Origin: Ischnura elegans
Taxonomy: Eukaryota; Arthropoda; Insecta; Odonata; Coenagrionidae
Reading direction: 5' to 3'
DNA: 64,000 nucleotides
NCBI RefSeq assembly: GCF_921293095.1
Contig: NC_060246.1
Span: 11,116,001-11,180,000, forward strand
A program made the translations under genes and the position numbers. This document shows, piece by piece, positions 22,401-31,114 of the stretch. The notes beneath the pieces were generated by a model, which saw nothing but the letters and a program-made list of their open reading frames with translations, did no database searches and had not been told where the DNA came from. Every line of letters starts with the position of its first letter. Position 1 is the stretch's first letter.

Positions 22401-24185
22401 TTTGGATACTCTTCTTTACAGGAGTAATGGAAACTATGCGACCCAGGGAAGCTATATTGGGGTTCCTTCAGACTATCACTGGGGGCCCAAAGTGATCCCT
22501 GACAAGACAACCTAGCCAGAGCACCGCCAGACAATACTTACCTGCAGTTTGATGTTTTATATTGAGATAGGCTCAGGATGAAATATGTATCATATCATCA
22601 AATAAACAAATAACTTGATTGCTGATCACCTACTTTCAAATAATAATCAATATCAATGAATTATCAATCAAGGAGGAGAAGGAACTAGAGTAATCTTCAT
22701 GTAAGGAGCCACAAAATTTGTTTCAATTTAAAGAAAACTTGATGCTCAAATTGTTTAGCTTTTCCAATAGATGTGATCTGATGAAATTTATGTTTTCCAA
22801 AAGAATTTTCCAATGCGACAGACGTTCCATGGATCTAAAAATATGCTACACATTTTGATAATAATCTTTCTGCATCACTGGAAATCAAAACTGAACTGAG
22901 CTATTGGAAACTCATGTTCATTTCATAATAGGATATACATATATATAGATATAGCATCTAAAGATGAAAATAGGCATCTGAGTACAATGATGCAGAATAG
23001 GTGGTATCAATGCCTCTTTTACTCCTTTGCCCTGATAAGTAAAGTTCTTCTGAGTCCTTCCCACCTTTGTCCTAAGAAAGAGGAGCATAGGAGAAAGTGC
23101 TTCCTACGTAAAATCAATATTACCTCGGTGAAAACCTGTGCCATAATGATCCATTAAGAAGTAATCCAATGACATTTTATCTAAAAATAATATCTCTACA
23201 ATGTATGTGCACATATTGGAGAGATATTCCATTGATTCATGAAACTGAAGATTTACTAACATTGTTAACGAGCACTCCACAGTACTCGGGACTCCCCGGG
23301 GCTGCCAAAAGATTGATGGAGAGCAGAGTGACGTGACTTCCATTTCCAAACGCCATGCATGCTGGAGTGCGATAATCTCTCGACTGCACAGCTCCTGAAA
23401 AAAGATGGGGCTACATTAGCAGTTTTCACCTCATTGGTATTGTTTGTGAGCAATTTGGGAGAGCAATTAGCAGGTTCTGATTTCAGGGCATGGCTGCATC
23501 CTTTTGGAGCAGGATTTTTTTTGCATCAAAAAGAGATTATGTACCTGATAGCTATAAAAAAATTAAAAATGATTTCTGGGTCAGAATGAGCAGAATGCAT
23601 GCCCCATGTTGTAGAGGTTCGGAAAAATAGATGGAGAAGTAGGCAACAGATCGAAAAATGGAAAAATAAGATCTCTTTATTTTATAAACTCTATCAAAAT
23701 TGATAATAATAATCATTAAGTGGTGTACAAGGCCTTCATGCCACATCTAAATCTAAAATGCTTACCATGACTAATTCACTAATTTTCAATGTCATTTTAA
23801 AAATACTACTTCCTCTTCCCTTCTTGAATACATACACTTCGTCCTCCTCATGGTTTCAATTTCGGGCTGTGCTTAAGTCAGCAACAACCTTGGAGAAGTT
23901 GACTAAATGACTCGCAAAGCATCTCACAAGGGCCACAATTTGCAACAATATTTAGAAAACTACCAATGGTAGTTGTAATGGAAGAATATGTTGCAACACA
24001 ATACAGTAAGGGGATAGGAAATAGTATGTGAACATCACAGAGCCGAATGAAAATGAGAAGAAGGAGAGTCAAGGCTTACCAGAATAACTTTGGTTGGTGG
24101 CCACCCTGATGGTCATGTAGCCACCTTTGCAGCTGGCAGTTACAGCAGGTGTGAAGTCAACGAGAACACCTCTAGAGACAGGAAC
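7240..24185 (-). CDS. ZP-domain transmembrane protein, 3' nine exons (5' incomplete)
   Basis: Joining 24080-24185, 23261-23394, 22001-22113, 21489-21598, 19641-19719, 18676-18812, 15169-15348, 8885-9119 and 7240-7495 on the minus strand gives 1350 nt: 449 residues and a TGA/TAG/TAA-class stop, with every junction GT-AG and every phase compatible. The ZP-N half has Cys at about 19, 48, 74 and 109, including a YCGV motif at 73-76. The ZP-C half has Cys at 164, 182, 220, 225, 229 and 234, including FQCDIAVC at 218-225. A transmembrane helix spans about 304-326, followed by a Cys cluster (326, 331, 333), an acidic stretch and a basic/His/Gly tail. ZP proteins of this architecture polymerise at the apical surface and organise apical extracellular matrix or cuticle in arthropods. 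I see no obvious dibasic furin site between ZP-C and the membrane. The signal peptide and start are missing. The specific paralogue is not recognised. Confidence 0.9.
7496..8884 (-). other. ZP gene intron between exons H and I
   Basis: 1389 bp, GT-AG, AT-rich. No shared repeat recognised. Open frames on the plus strand at 8018-8451 have no recognisable product. Confidence 0.7.
8885..9119 (-). CDS. ZP gene exon H (transmembrane segment)
   Basis: Encodes residues 287-364. MLQELCDDSINGVRPPW leads into a hydrophobic helix of about 23 residues (304-326). A Cys-containing stop-transfer region (SAMTCSCAR) follows, then the cytosolic motif SIIDDYDPYRSWHG. The acceptor was chosen as TTTTTCAG above 9119. 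The alternative CAG 9 nt further in would put a stop codon in frame after the phase-1 donor of exon G. The donor is ACG|GTGAGA. Confidence 0.88.
10278..11563. mobile_element. PIF/Harbinger-like non-autonomous element
   Basis: Ends are GGGGGCCTTCACAGTTCGGC and its inverse GCCGAGCTATGAAGGCACCC, with about 28 bp of TIR. They are flanked by a perfect TAA duplication (10275-10277 and 11564-11566), the target typical of PIF/Harbinger. The interior has no transposase and is dominated by a 346-bp direct tandem repeat. Confidence 0.65.
10694..11381 (+). repeat. tandem duplication, two 346-bp units
   Basis: Unit 1 is 10694-11039 and unit 2 is 11040-11381. Both start AAGGTCGT and end near CATGCAGAAA. 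They differ by only a few substitutions and small indels, so the duplication is young relative to the decayed elements around it. Confidence 0.85.
13170..13480 (-). mobile_element. tRNA-like SINE carrying a hammerhead-like core
   Basis: Read on the minus strand, a B-box-like GGGTTCAAGTCC lies at about 13428-13440, followed by the hammerhead-like core at 13380-13343. The element ends with GATGGGACGTTAAGCC near 13215. The segment TTATCAGAGATGGC occurs on both sides of the core (about 13412 and 13302), suggesting a partial dimer. The A box is not clear. Confidence 0.5.
13343..13380 (-). ncRNA. hammerhead-ribozyme-like core
   Basis: CTGAAGA (C3-A9) at 13380-13374 is followed by one extra C. A 6-bp stem II (GCTGGC/GCCAGC) with a 6-nt loop comes next, then GAAA at 13354-13351. 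A short stem III with loop TGTT ends in the cleavage triplet GTC at 13345-13343. The core residues match the hammerhead consensus. Stem I pairing is weak and there is an unpaired pyrimidine before stem II, so activity is uncertain. Confidence 0.5.
14188..14310 (+). repeat. polypurine tract
   Basis: A run of about 120 bases that is almost all A and G (GGAGAGAGGCAAACGGAGAG and similar). It is low complexity, and its open frames on both strands are compositional. Confidence 0.7.
14600..14944 (+). mobile_element. family A TIR element, 3'-truncated copy
   Basis: Matches the first half of the complete copy at 16171-16830, starting GGGTAGTTTCCTTCATC after a TA and stopping after TTTGATAAGATATTAA. 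It keeps the conserved CACGTGACGTCACAGGGACC segment. Confidence 0.75.
15169..15348 (-). CDS. ZP gene exon G (end of ZP-C and juxtamembrane linker)
   Basis: Encodes residues 227-286. GTCQEPRCGDEE carries the last two ZP-C cysteines (229 and 234). An Ala/Asp-rich linker and a short hydrophobic strand (VLMASTSVFVLEPG) follow; the strand may be an external hydrophobic patch. The acceptor is TTGCCCTCAG and the donor is CCGA|GTAAGC. An open stretch continues into the intron beyond the donor but is not coding by the join. Confidence 0.88.
16171..16830 (+). mobile_element. family A TIR element, complete copy
   Basis: 660 bp. It begins GGGTAGTTTCCT and ends AGGAAACCACCC, with TA on both outer sides. 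Full-length homology in inverse orientation is at 57510-58168 and a half copy is at 14600-14944. It is non-autonomous. It includes a TGACGTCA palindrome (CRE-like) conserved in all three copies. Confidence 0.75.
17889..18088. mobile_element. inverted hairpin with degenerate hammerhead-like core
   Basis: Arms of about 92 bp (17889-17981 and 17998-18088) are inverted copies. Each arm contains TTGATAATGGTGTAATAGCC, then GAAACCGGTA on the plus arm. This resembles a decayed hammerhead core with the palindromic stem III ACCGGT and a UA cleavage position. A TGTGGAA motif follows, as in the other hairpins of this window. Confidence 0.5.
18676..18812 (-). CDS. ZP gene exon F (ZP-C core)
   Basis: Encodes residues 181-226. 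It opens with GCPLSRVISPF (C182), then has LRSMFRFPDSNEVHFQCDIAVCKG, written here as motif cysteines C220 and C225. This is the most diagnostic ZP-C segment (F.F....v.f.C.i..C). The acceptor is TTTTTGCAG and the donor is AAAG|GTAAGA, phase 1 on both sides. Confidence 0.9.
19641..19719 (-). CDS. ZP gene exon E (ZP-C first cysteine)
   Basis: A 79-nt exon encoding residues 155-180 plus two bases of 181. It contains YGIQVKSCFAFNKSN (C164) and LINHQG, the usual run-up to the GCP motif of ZP-C. The acceptor is TTTTTTAG and the donor is GG|GTAAGC. Confidence 0.87.
19920..19996 (-). repeat. tRNA-like sequence (SINE head or tRNA relic)
   Basis: On the minus strand an A-box-like TGGCATAACTGG (19984-19973) and a B-box-like GGCTTGAATCC (19941-19931) are spaced as in a tRNA. 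An anticodon-arm-like CCTGACTGGCAACCAGG lies between them. Stems are imperfect, so it is more likely a SINE head than a working tRNA gene. Confidence 0.5.
20735..20969 (+). mobile_element. hAT-like short TIR element, family C copy 1
   Basis: Ends are CAGTGGCGTAGCCAAG and CTTGGCTACGCCTCTG. A perfect 8-bp target duplication ACATTCAG is at 20727-20734 and 20970-20977. It is 235 bp and non-coding. The nearest relative is the inverted copy at 42993-43255. Confidence 0.8.
21489..21598 (-). CDS. ZP gene exon D (inter-ZP region and start of ZP-C)
   Basis: Encodes residues 118-154: an NETSLVSLKLLEKGK stretch with an N-glycosylation sequon, then VVYGRAYTLRADISRPDG. The second part corresponds to the first strands of ZP-C, which commonly read as 'G..y.L.a.i...d'. 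The acceptor is TTTTTTTCAG and the donor is G|GTGAGT. Confidence 0.88.
22001..22113 (-). CDS. ZP gene exon C (end of ZP-N)
   Basis: Encodes residues 81-117 and two bases of codon 118: KTEERSVPIAVRIH, then DDKFYVITCGK with the fourth ZP-N cysteine (109). The acceptor is TTTTTTTGCAG and the donor is AA|GTAATT. Phase 0 entry and phase 2 exit fit both neighbours. Confidence 0.88.
23261..23394 (-). CDS. ZP gene exon B (ZP-N core)
   Basis: Encodes residues 36-80. It contains TPACMAFGNGSHVTL and the hallmark EYCGV, giving ZP-N cysteines 48 and 74. An NGS sequon is present at 53-55. The acceptor is TTTTTTCAG and the donor is AAT|GTTAGT, which is GT but weaker than consensus. Two other reading frames are also open across this exon but give no ZP match and do not join in phase. 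Confidence 0.85.
24080..24185 (-). CDS. ZP gene exon A (start of ZP-N)
   Basis: Encodes residues 1-35 of the visible protein plus the first base of codon 36, beginning VPVSRGVLVDF and including the first ZP cysteine (C19, in ASCKGG). The acceptor is a TTTTTCCAG tract just above 24185 and the donor is G|GTAAGCC. It enters in phase 0, so the preceding exon must end on a codon boundary. That exon should carry the signal peptide but was not identified. Confidence 0.85.
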
Positions 24186-24194
24186 CTGGAAAAA

Positions 24195-24320
24195 GAAGAT
24201 ATATCAAAATTATTATTAAAAATACGATACCAATATGGAAACCCTCAGAGCTTAATGAAAATCAGAAAAGAAAGGATCAATGCTTACCATCATGACTTTG
24301 TAGAAAAGCTTTCAAAAAAT
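24195..24320 (-). repeat. duplicated exon/intron boundary next to exon A
   Basis: The sequence CAGAGCTTAATGAAAATCAG... leading to GCTTACCATCATGACTTTG (about 24247-24304) resembles 24040-24092, the donor end of exon A and its intron. The copy keeps the GTAAGC donor but not a usable exon. Confidence 0.5.
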
Positions 24321-24978
24321 TAGCATAACATTCAAGATTTGAATGAATACATGGGTCATTTTCCGAGGAACAAGACCCAGCATTTAAATGAAAGTTGCAT
24401 GTATATGATAACATAGACCTTTCAATTGCAATCAAAATTTTAGGAAATTTGAATTTAGGTACTCAAACAATTGAATGGCATTGATCATTTCAATATTTAA
24501 TCATGTGGACCACCTTGCACTTATACATAACTTCCTAGTCATACAATAATCCTAAAACAATGCAGTCCCTGAAATAAATGAAAGTAAATCCCTCACTTGT
24601 GCCGTATTATAAATAATAATCGCTAACAAAAATTTTCAGTTAAAGTGGATCTACATTCTATGTGCGATTGTAGAGGGGCTGGGTCAAATACCCAAATAGA
24701 TCCATAAAATATATCCAAAAGACAACGTTTTTTTGCTGAGGCAAATAATTTAAAATGATGATACCAGATATAATTCATCGATAACACACTGAAGTCACTT
24801 GCAAGAGGACGCCCTCCATTAAAAAAATAAACAGAAAATCCATTAAAAATACAAAAAAAGTCGTCAGTCACTGGACGAAGAGATGGTCATAATGGTGAAC
24901 TGCATATTACCTAAACTTGTAACGCAAATTGCCTACCCTCCCCGTCATGACCTTGGGGGCACCTCATCAGTCGCCTAA

Positions 24979-25586
24979 TTCAGAGGTATCCGGACATTGC
25001 AGCCCGAGGGTCGAATTAATCATTTAAAAAAACAGTCAGGGGACCGATGACTGTTGGTACCACAATGTAGGTGTTGCACTGCAGTGTCGCAGCGAGGGGG
25101 GGTTTTGGGGGATAACCCCCCCCCCCCCCATCAGAGCTCAGAGAAATTTTTATTTTAATCCATTTTACTTAATTTGATTGATATTACTAATAGAATAGTG
25201 TAAAGATTAATAAATTATCCCTCAGAAAGCCGTATGACTCATCATTTTGAACCATTTATCTTAAAATTCCGCAATATATTAATCTCGCACCTACCGCTTA
25301 TCCTGGTGGGTATTCCATACCGCTACACACCCCGGTATTAATTGCACCTAAACCCTCCTCCCCCAGCTTTAATTCCAAGCTGCGCCCCTGTTGCAGTGCA
25401 GTGATCGGTTTGGTGACAAGAAATACTATTGCCCGCCCCTGCTTCACTTCGGTAAAAGAGAACGCACACCTACAAGAGGCGGCGGCGGCGTCCACAATCT
25501 CAGCGAAATTTTTTCCCGCCCGGGTAAAAAGGTCTCCAGGGGCCGAAAGAGAGGGGCTCGCGGGCCATTAGTTTGGAGACCCCCGA
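24979..25586. mobile_element. hAT-like TIR element with nested family B insertion
   Basis: The left end is CAGAGGTATCCGG... and the right end, inverted, is CGGGGGTCTCCAAAC. GCGGCCCGAGG-type subterminal motifs are present on both sides. The first 105 bp are repeated at about 25985-26060 (CAGAGATCTCCAG...). It is interrupted at 25082-25390. Confidence 0.5.
25082..25390 (-). mobile_element. hAT-like short TIR element, family B copy 2
   Basis: Ends are CAGTGTCGCAGCGAGG and GCTGCGCCCCTG. The flanking 8-mers TTGCACTG (25074-25081) and TTGCAGTG (25391-25398) are a near-perfect target duplication. The inner sequence is the inverse of copies at 2541 and 51774. Confidence 0.75.
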
Positions 25587-26619
25587 TCTAATCGATGTAA
25601 AAGGCGCGTAAAATTGCCATTCTGACGTTTTAAAACCAATCTTCATCATGTTTGATACCTGAAAATATGATCGCTCCGTTCATAAAATATTAATTACCAT
25701 ATTATTGTTCCCTGTTTAAAATATGTACATCCAAAATTTAAGGTAAAAATATGAGAGTAGATGGGAACCATGATTAGGGGAAAAAAACAAAAGTACCTAC
25801 TATTGACATGGGTTCATGGAAACACTTGCCGAGTGTTTCTTTTTGACCTAAAGAAGAATGGACGTAGAGCGATAGAAGAGAGAGAGTCTGTCCTCTTCAA
25901 CGATACCTATACAGAAGCGCATCCCTAAATACTGCGATTGTAAATATTATTGAATTTATTTTTCAAATCTCCTCATCAGTCATCTAATTCAGAGATCTCC
26001 AGATATTGCGGCCCGAGGGTCGAATCAAATACATATCAAAAAACAGTTTGGGGACCAGTATAAACTGGACAAAAATTGTTTGAAAAATAATGTTGGCACT
26101 TTTATCCTAAATTTAATCTCAATGACGATACTTGCGCTATGCATCATGGCCGAAGCAAGAAGTATATTTCGTAGGGGGTTGAAATACACCACAATCCAAG
26201 CGCCGCTTTAGCGCTGGTATGGGGCTCACCTTTGGATGGTGGCCTCTTGGAAGCCCATAATCCCTTGCGTTGCTATCCATCCTTAATTGAAAATAATAAG
26301 GTCGTTTTATGCGGGGAAAGTGACTGCGCAGGTTAGACCAGACCTCAGTGAGCAATGACCTCTCTTTAATGGATGTCGTCAATACAATTAATACGCGTGA
26401 ATTTGACCAATCCAACTCGCGCATTTTACAATATTCGTTGCTGACATAAGATATTCTGTAAAAATTGTAAATTAAGGCTTCCAAGCATCTCCAGACGACG
26501 GAAAACTACTCCATGGAGACCCTCGCCCTCTCACTCATTGTCAGCCGTTCTTTCATTTCGTTGCGCCTTGAGGGTATACCACAGCTCTCGTCCAGAGAAG
26601 ACTTTTGGAGAACTCCTCA

Positions 26620-27084
26620 AGTCCGTTTTACAAGGGGCACGTAGTTGTGAAGGTTAGAATTGCATTTATTTCTAAAATGGCGTGGAATTGCGCGAATGCA
26701 CGAACGAAGTTATAAAGGCCGTTTTACACGCGGCACGGTATTGCGCAGGTTGGAGCTGCATTAATTTCTAAAATGGCGTGGAATTGCGCGAATGCATGAA
26801 CGAAATTAGAACAGGGGCTATTTTGCCGTCTCGCATCCACGCATTCTCGCATGTTTTCTCGCAATTCACCGCTTTACACGACGCAATTTTGATTGCGCCT
26901 TCGCACGTACGTCAGATTGCGCAATTCCGTGTACCGTGTAAAACGGCCTTAACAGAGGCTATTTTGCCATCTCACGTCCACGCATTCTCGCATGTGTTCT
27001 AGCAATTCACCGCTTTACACGACGCAATTTGGACTGCGCCTTCGTACACACGCTAGATTGTGCGTGCCCCGTCTAAAACGGCCT
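26620..27084. mobile_element. outer Harbinger-like MITE, split by a copy of itself
   Basis: The left half (26620-26715) and right half (26950-27084) match the left and right halves of the inner copy. Termini are AGTCCGTTTTACA and TCTAAAACGGCCT. Rejoining at the TAA would restore one 230-bp element. Confidence 0.65.
26716..26949. mobile_element. inner Harbinger-like MITE
   Basis: 234 bp. Ends are AGGCCGTTTTACACG and CGTGTAAAACGGCCT, flanked by perfect TAA (26713-26715 and 26950-26952). It is inserted in the middle of a related copy. Confidence 0.75.
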
Positions 27085-27214
27085 CAACACCTATTGCCAT
27101 GAACCGTTTGCAAATGGAGTTTCCCGGAGAACCAAACATCCGTGGTTCGTTTTTTCCCATGGACATTAACGTGAATTTTGCAGCCGTTCACCTAGGGGCG
27201 TTTGAACTCTTAGT

Positions 27215-27381
27215 CAGGGGGTGGCGAACCTATGGCATGCGTGCTCAAAGATAGAGCACGCATCAATTATTTCAGCACGCGGAGCTGAGAGGGCATTGGC
27301 TTTGGTTGACACGCGAGAAGAAAGATTAGCTACTCTCGTATTTCATGGGCACCTCAAACGCCAAAAGGTTCGCAACCCCTG
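27215..27381. mobile_element. short hAT-like MITE
   Basis: Starts CAGGGGGTGGCGAACCT and ends AGGTTCGCAACCCCTG (167 bp). No clear 8-bp duplication is seen. The terminal motif is typical of hAT-derived MITEs. Confidence 0.5.
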
Positions 27382-27526
27382 CCATAGCCTGTCTAACGGA
27401 ATGGCTGCCAACGCGACCTCCAACATTGTTCACTGCCAATAGACGTAATTTGTGAAATTATAGAATAAAATGAAATAGCTTTTTTTTTTATTCCACACTT
27501 ATTTTTAAATAGCTCGACCCGGTTTT

Positions 27527-27605
27527 CAGCATCTAATGCTATCATCACAGCATCTAATGCTATCATCACAGCATCTAATGCTATCATCACAGCATCTAAT
27601 GCTAC
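27527..27605 (-). repeat. 21-bp tandem repeat of a ribozyme-core segment
   Basis: Three identical 21-bp units (CAGCATCTAATGCTATCATCA) and a fourth of 16 bp. On the minus strand each unit reads TGATGATAGCATTAGATGCTG, which is catalytic strand plus stem II of the core facing it at 27606. Confidence 0.9.
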
Positions 27606-27638
27606 CTGATGATAGCATGAGATGCTGAAACCCGGGTC
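27606..27638 (+). ncRNA. hammerhead-ribozyme-like core
   Basis: CTGATGA at 27606-27612, one extra T, stem II AGCAT-GAG-ATGCT, GAAA at 27627-27630, then the palindromic stem III ACCCGGGT ending in the GTC triplet at 27636-27638. The very short stem III would favour dimeric action, as described for minimal hammerheads. Stem I is poor. Confidence 0.55.
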
Positions 27639-27672
27639 GTGCTATTTAAAAATAAAGTGTGGAATAAAACAA

Positions 27673-30165
27673 AGGTATTATATTTTTTCTATAATGAAGG
27701 AAATCCACAAAATAACGCCTGAAACCGTGTCTTATATTAATTTGTGAAAGTTTCTTGCCTTTGAAAAGCATAGTCCGGGACTTCTTGGATGTTTGAACCG
27801 CTTATTGAAAAAATACTCGAACAAACGAGGTATAAATCGTCTCTTCCCCCAGTACACGCTTGAAGAATTCAAATACTAAAAAACTCGCTCACAATTGGCA
27901 TGGAATTCATGGGCGCATTACAGTGCCCTCAAAAGTCCATGAATTTATTCTTCCACGCTCACTCATCCTATTGGAGCAGTCAATATAGTAGCCGCATTCA
28001 ACAAATAAATGCAAAAAGGGCAGATAATGAAAGTGTATCCAGTTGAGAACCACATTTTTTCAACATTTTCCTTCTGAGCGCATTATAAAACCTAGATTAG
28101 GTTTCCAAATCAGATCGATGATGCATACAGGATATTATTTTTTCATCGGTACACATCTTACGTTAGCATTTTAGCATCAATGTCTAAATATTTCCCGTGA
28201 AAAACAAAATTGCCATTAACATTTATCTCTCTGATTGCAACATTCGTTGGCGAGATGACTTTATGCATAATTATCTGGCGATGAATAATTCGCAGTTCTA
28301 ATTTTCCAAAAGTATGAATTCCCTCGATCTCGACCGTTTTCAAAGCTTCACCTCTTGAAGCTGTCGCTTGATGCGTCGAAACCGGTCGAGATGCCGCAAA
28401 TATAGAAGTGCGAAATATATGAAATTGTTTTAGCATTCATTTCGATAAGAGAGACCACTTTTTCAGTTAGAAGCGAATATTCTTGATGAAATTTACCACT
28501 AAAACGTCAAGATGCCCATATTTTATAAGCTGGAAGACTCATGAAGATGGTGAAAGGTACGTCTTTGTACGTAACACAGGAAGATCGGACCGCATATATG
28601 TTCGCCTTCTCTATAGCGGCAGTAAAGGACCTGATGAAGGCTGCATTTTATTACCCAATCAACTCCAGAATGCACGCCTGATACGGCAAAGGAAAAGCCA
28701 AGAGGTTTCTCGATTACACCATTTCTTGATTGCCATTTTCTCTAATTTGTAGGTTATTTTTATATTTCAGGAACAGCTACGACATAGCCGCAAGTGCGCA
28801 TAAAATTAAGTAAGTTTTCTTCAGCTATAACTTCCCATCTCTTTGACCTACTACTCGACAATGTTATGTCAAGGCTATTTATTACCTCATCAATTGGAAT
28901 ATGGCTCCATGGGATCACTTACCGCAGACGAAGAGGGAAGGAAAAAAATAAATAAAAACCGACTTGCTTGTTGCCCTCTAGAAACTAAGATGAATTCGAG
29001 GGGTACTCCAAAAAGTCATCTACTTGATGAAAAAGGCGCGCTTGCTTTGTCCACTGAGTTTATATTGCCTGTATTCGTCACAATTGATATAAATTTCCCA
29101 AAAAACATGGTCGCTATGATAACAACAAATGAAACTTTTTTCGTAATAATTGAGAAGATACATCCCGTTTTCCCCGAGAGAAAATTGGGAAAACGGCGTT
29201 CGTATAAGTAGCCGCAAATATCATTACGTGGGATTTAGCCATACTTTAGCGTAGAAACTCGTTATACTAATTAAACCCAGCTTTCTCCCGAATTTACACA
29301 ATCATGCGAGGAGCAATATCACGTGATATGTGCCGCGTGAGATTAGGAGAGATTCAGCTCGACCCCCGCCCCTGGAGCGCCGTCCAACTCACTGTATTTC
29401 TGTTAGCCTCCATCAGCTACGAGTGGCTATTATATACATTCGTAGTACAGTTCCTATTTTCACTATAACGACCTCATTCCTAACAAAAACTTTTTCCACG
29501 CTACGAGGCATTTTCTTATTTTTCCATCATTGATCGAGTATATTCATTTAAAGTATTCCCATCACGCCATCATATTGGGTGTCCTCATTTTTAAACTCAA
29601 TTCTATAGAAAGCTTGATAATCTTCTATTCCTTCGAGGCATTTTATAGACACTCTCCGTCGCCGCATACCACTCGCCATGACGGTCGCATTCTTATGCAA
29701 AACGAGAAAGCCGTTGACGAATGGCAACTGATTCAATGACAACTGCTTGATGCGCCTGGAATGATGCCGCGATAAACGTGACTCAACGTAGGTGAGTTCC
29801 AATCATTCATTTCCGATTCGATAACTGCCACTGACGCATCAGCCCAGAGAAGGTTACGTCACCAGTTCACGAAAGCGAGGAAAGGTCTCGGAAAATAATG
29901 ACAAGGCGCACATCCAAGCGAGAAGGATGGGGTCGCCTTCAGTGACACGATTCTGTCATCGGAATGACCAATTCAACGTGCAAACTTGCTCTCGCTGTTT
30001 GGTTCAACACAAGTTCGCAATGCCAATATAAAAACTATTAAACTAATACGAATTTACGCATACGAATGTTCAATAAAAAACAAAGAAGAATACACTTTGG
30101 CTTACAAGCTCATTGAAAGCTATTTTTTCTGCTCATATTTTAAATATCACCATGAGAACTACAAC
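27673..30165. other. mostly unrecognised DNA
   Basis: No gene recognised. An open frame at 28843-29211 (+, 122 residues) and one at 28483-28752 (+) have no recognisable product. The hammerhead-like relic at 28330 lies here. Confidence 0.35.
28330..28410 (+). ncRNA. decayed hammerhead-like sequence
   Basis: The segment CGTCGAAACCGGTCGAG (about 28374-28390) has the GAAA, palindromic stem III ACCGGT and GTC of the other copies. The CTGANGA strand is disrupted (CTTGATG), so it is a relic at best. Confidence 0.3.
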
Positions 30166-30167
30166 CC

Positions 30168-30310
30168 ACATAGCACAAAATATCTTCTACATATCTGGAG
30201 CATGTCTATAATGTCTTGGATATCTTAAATATCTACTAGATGTCTATAGAATATGTCTTCAATGCCTTGGATATTTTGAATATCTGTTAATGTCTAGAAT
30301 GTCTTTTTTG
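30168..30310 (+). repeat. copy of the CCCACATAG / TATCTACTAGATGTC repeat
   Basis: Shares ACCCACATAGCACAAAATATCT with the minus-strand repeat at 634-790, then runs of ATATCTACTAGATGTCTA-like palindromic units. Confidence 0.45.
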
Positions 30311-30884
30311 TGACTCTTAATGTGAATGTCCACCGAAATTAGCCAAAAAAACGCCAAAATCTTGGAGAAAAAGTGTAGTTGCTGTGATTTTTGGTGTACG
30401 GATAGATAAATTGGACGCACGTGCACTAAAAAAGTGAAGGCAACTCTGGAAAATGTTTATAAAAGCGATTTAATTTTGTGAAAGCTTGTTTTTTAAATAT
30501 CTACTAGATATCTAGAATATGTCTATTCTATGATAGTATGATTACTGTTTAGCCTTAAAAAGTAACCGGAGTGTTAGATGCTGAAGGTAATTTAACAAAA
30601 AGATTATTTCAAGAAATGACACAAATTACAAAAAACAAAAATATTTGAGATAAAAGAGCATACATCGAAAATTAAATCAAAATTTATTACTATTTAATTA
30701 ATCAAAATTGATAGGAAACTATTAACTTTCTCAGCTTAATTACCATCAAAAAGCAAATCCAATTCAGTGGAATAAAAGGTATGTCAAAATTCTAGTATCT
30801 TCTTTTTAACTAATTTACAACTACTTTTTTTTATCATCGTAACAAATATTGCCATAGCATTTTAAGTATCACAGTTATGTGCTC

Positions 30885-30960
30885 ATATTTATTCATAGCC
30901 CTGATGAAGGTGTTAAAATACATTAGAAAAAACTTGTATTAAAAATTCTTCAAGACACTG
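30885..30960 (+). mobile_element. decayed Penelope-type terminal sequence
   Basis: CATAGCCCTGATGAAGGTGTT... parallels CATAGCCCTGAAGATGTTTTT at 60245, including CTGATGA, a weak stem II and GAAAA. It is a fragment of the same family as the element at 59131-60340. Confidence 0.4.
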
Positions 30961-31114
30961 AACCAACATTCATTGATAATGTTGCAGACTCCTTTGAGAA
31001 AGCTAAAAGGAAATCGTAAGCTGCTTTGTAAATTTCAAATTTGGAGCTGGAGGAGAAAGCCCCTATTAGAAAGAAGCGAAAGCCAGAAAGACTGCAATAT
31101 TCCAAGGCTTTTAT

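Larger units (their letters stand above)
27485..27672. mobile_element. Penelope-type inverted hairpin with hammerhead-like core
   Basis: Inverted arms share TTTAAAAATA(A)GTGTGGAATAAAA. The plus arm begins with an intact-looking core at 27606-27638. The minus arm begins with the same core repeated in tandem (27527-27605). No protein remains. The architecture resembles the terminal repeats of Penelope-like elements, which are known to carry hammerhead motifs. Confidence 0.6.
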
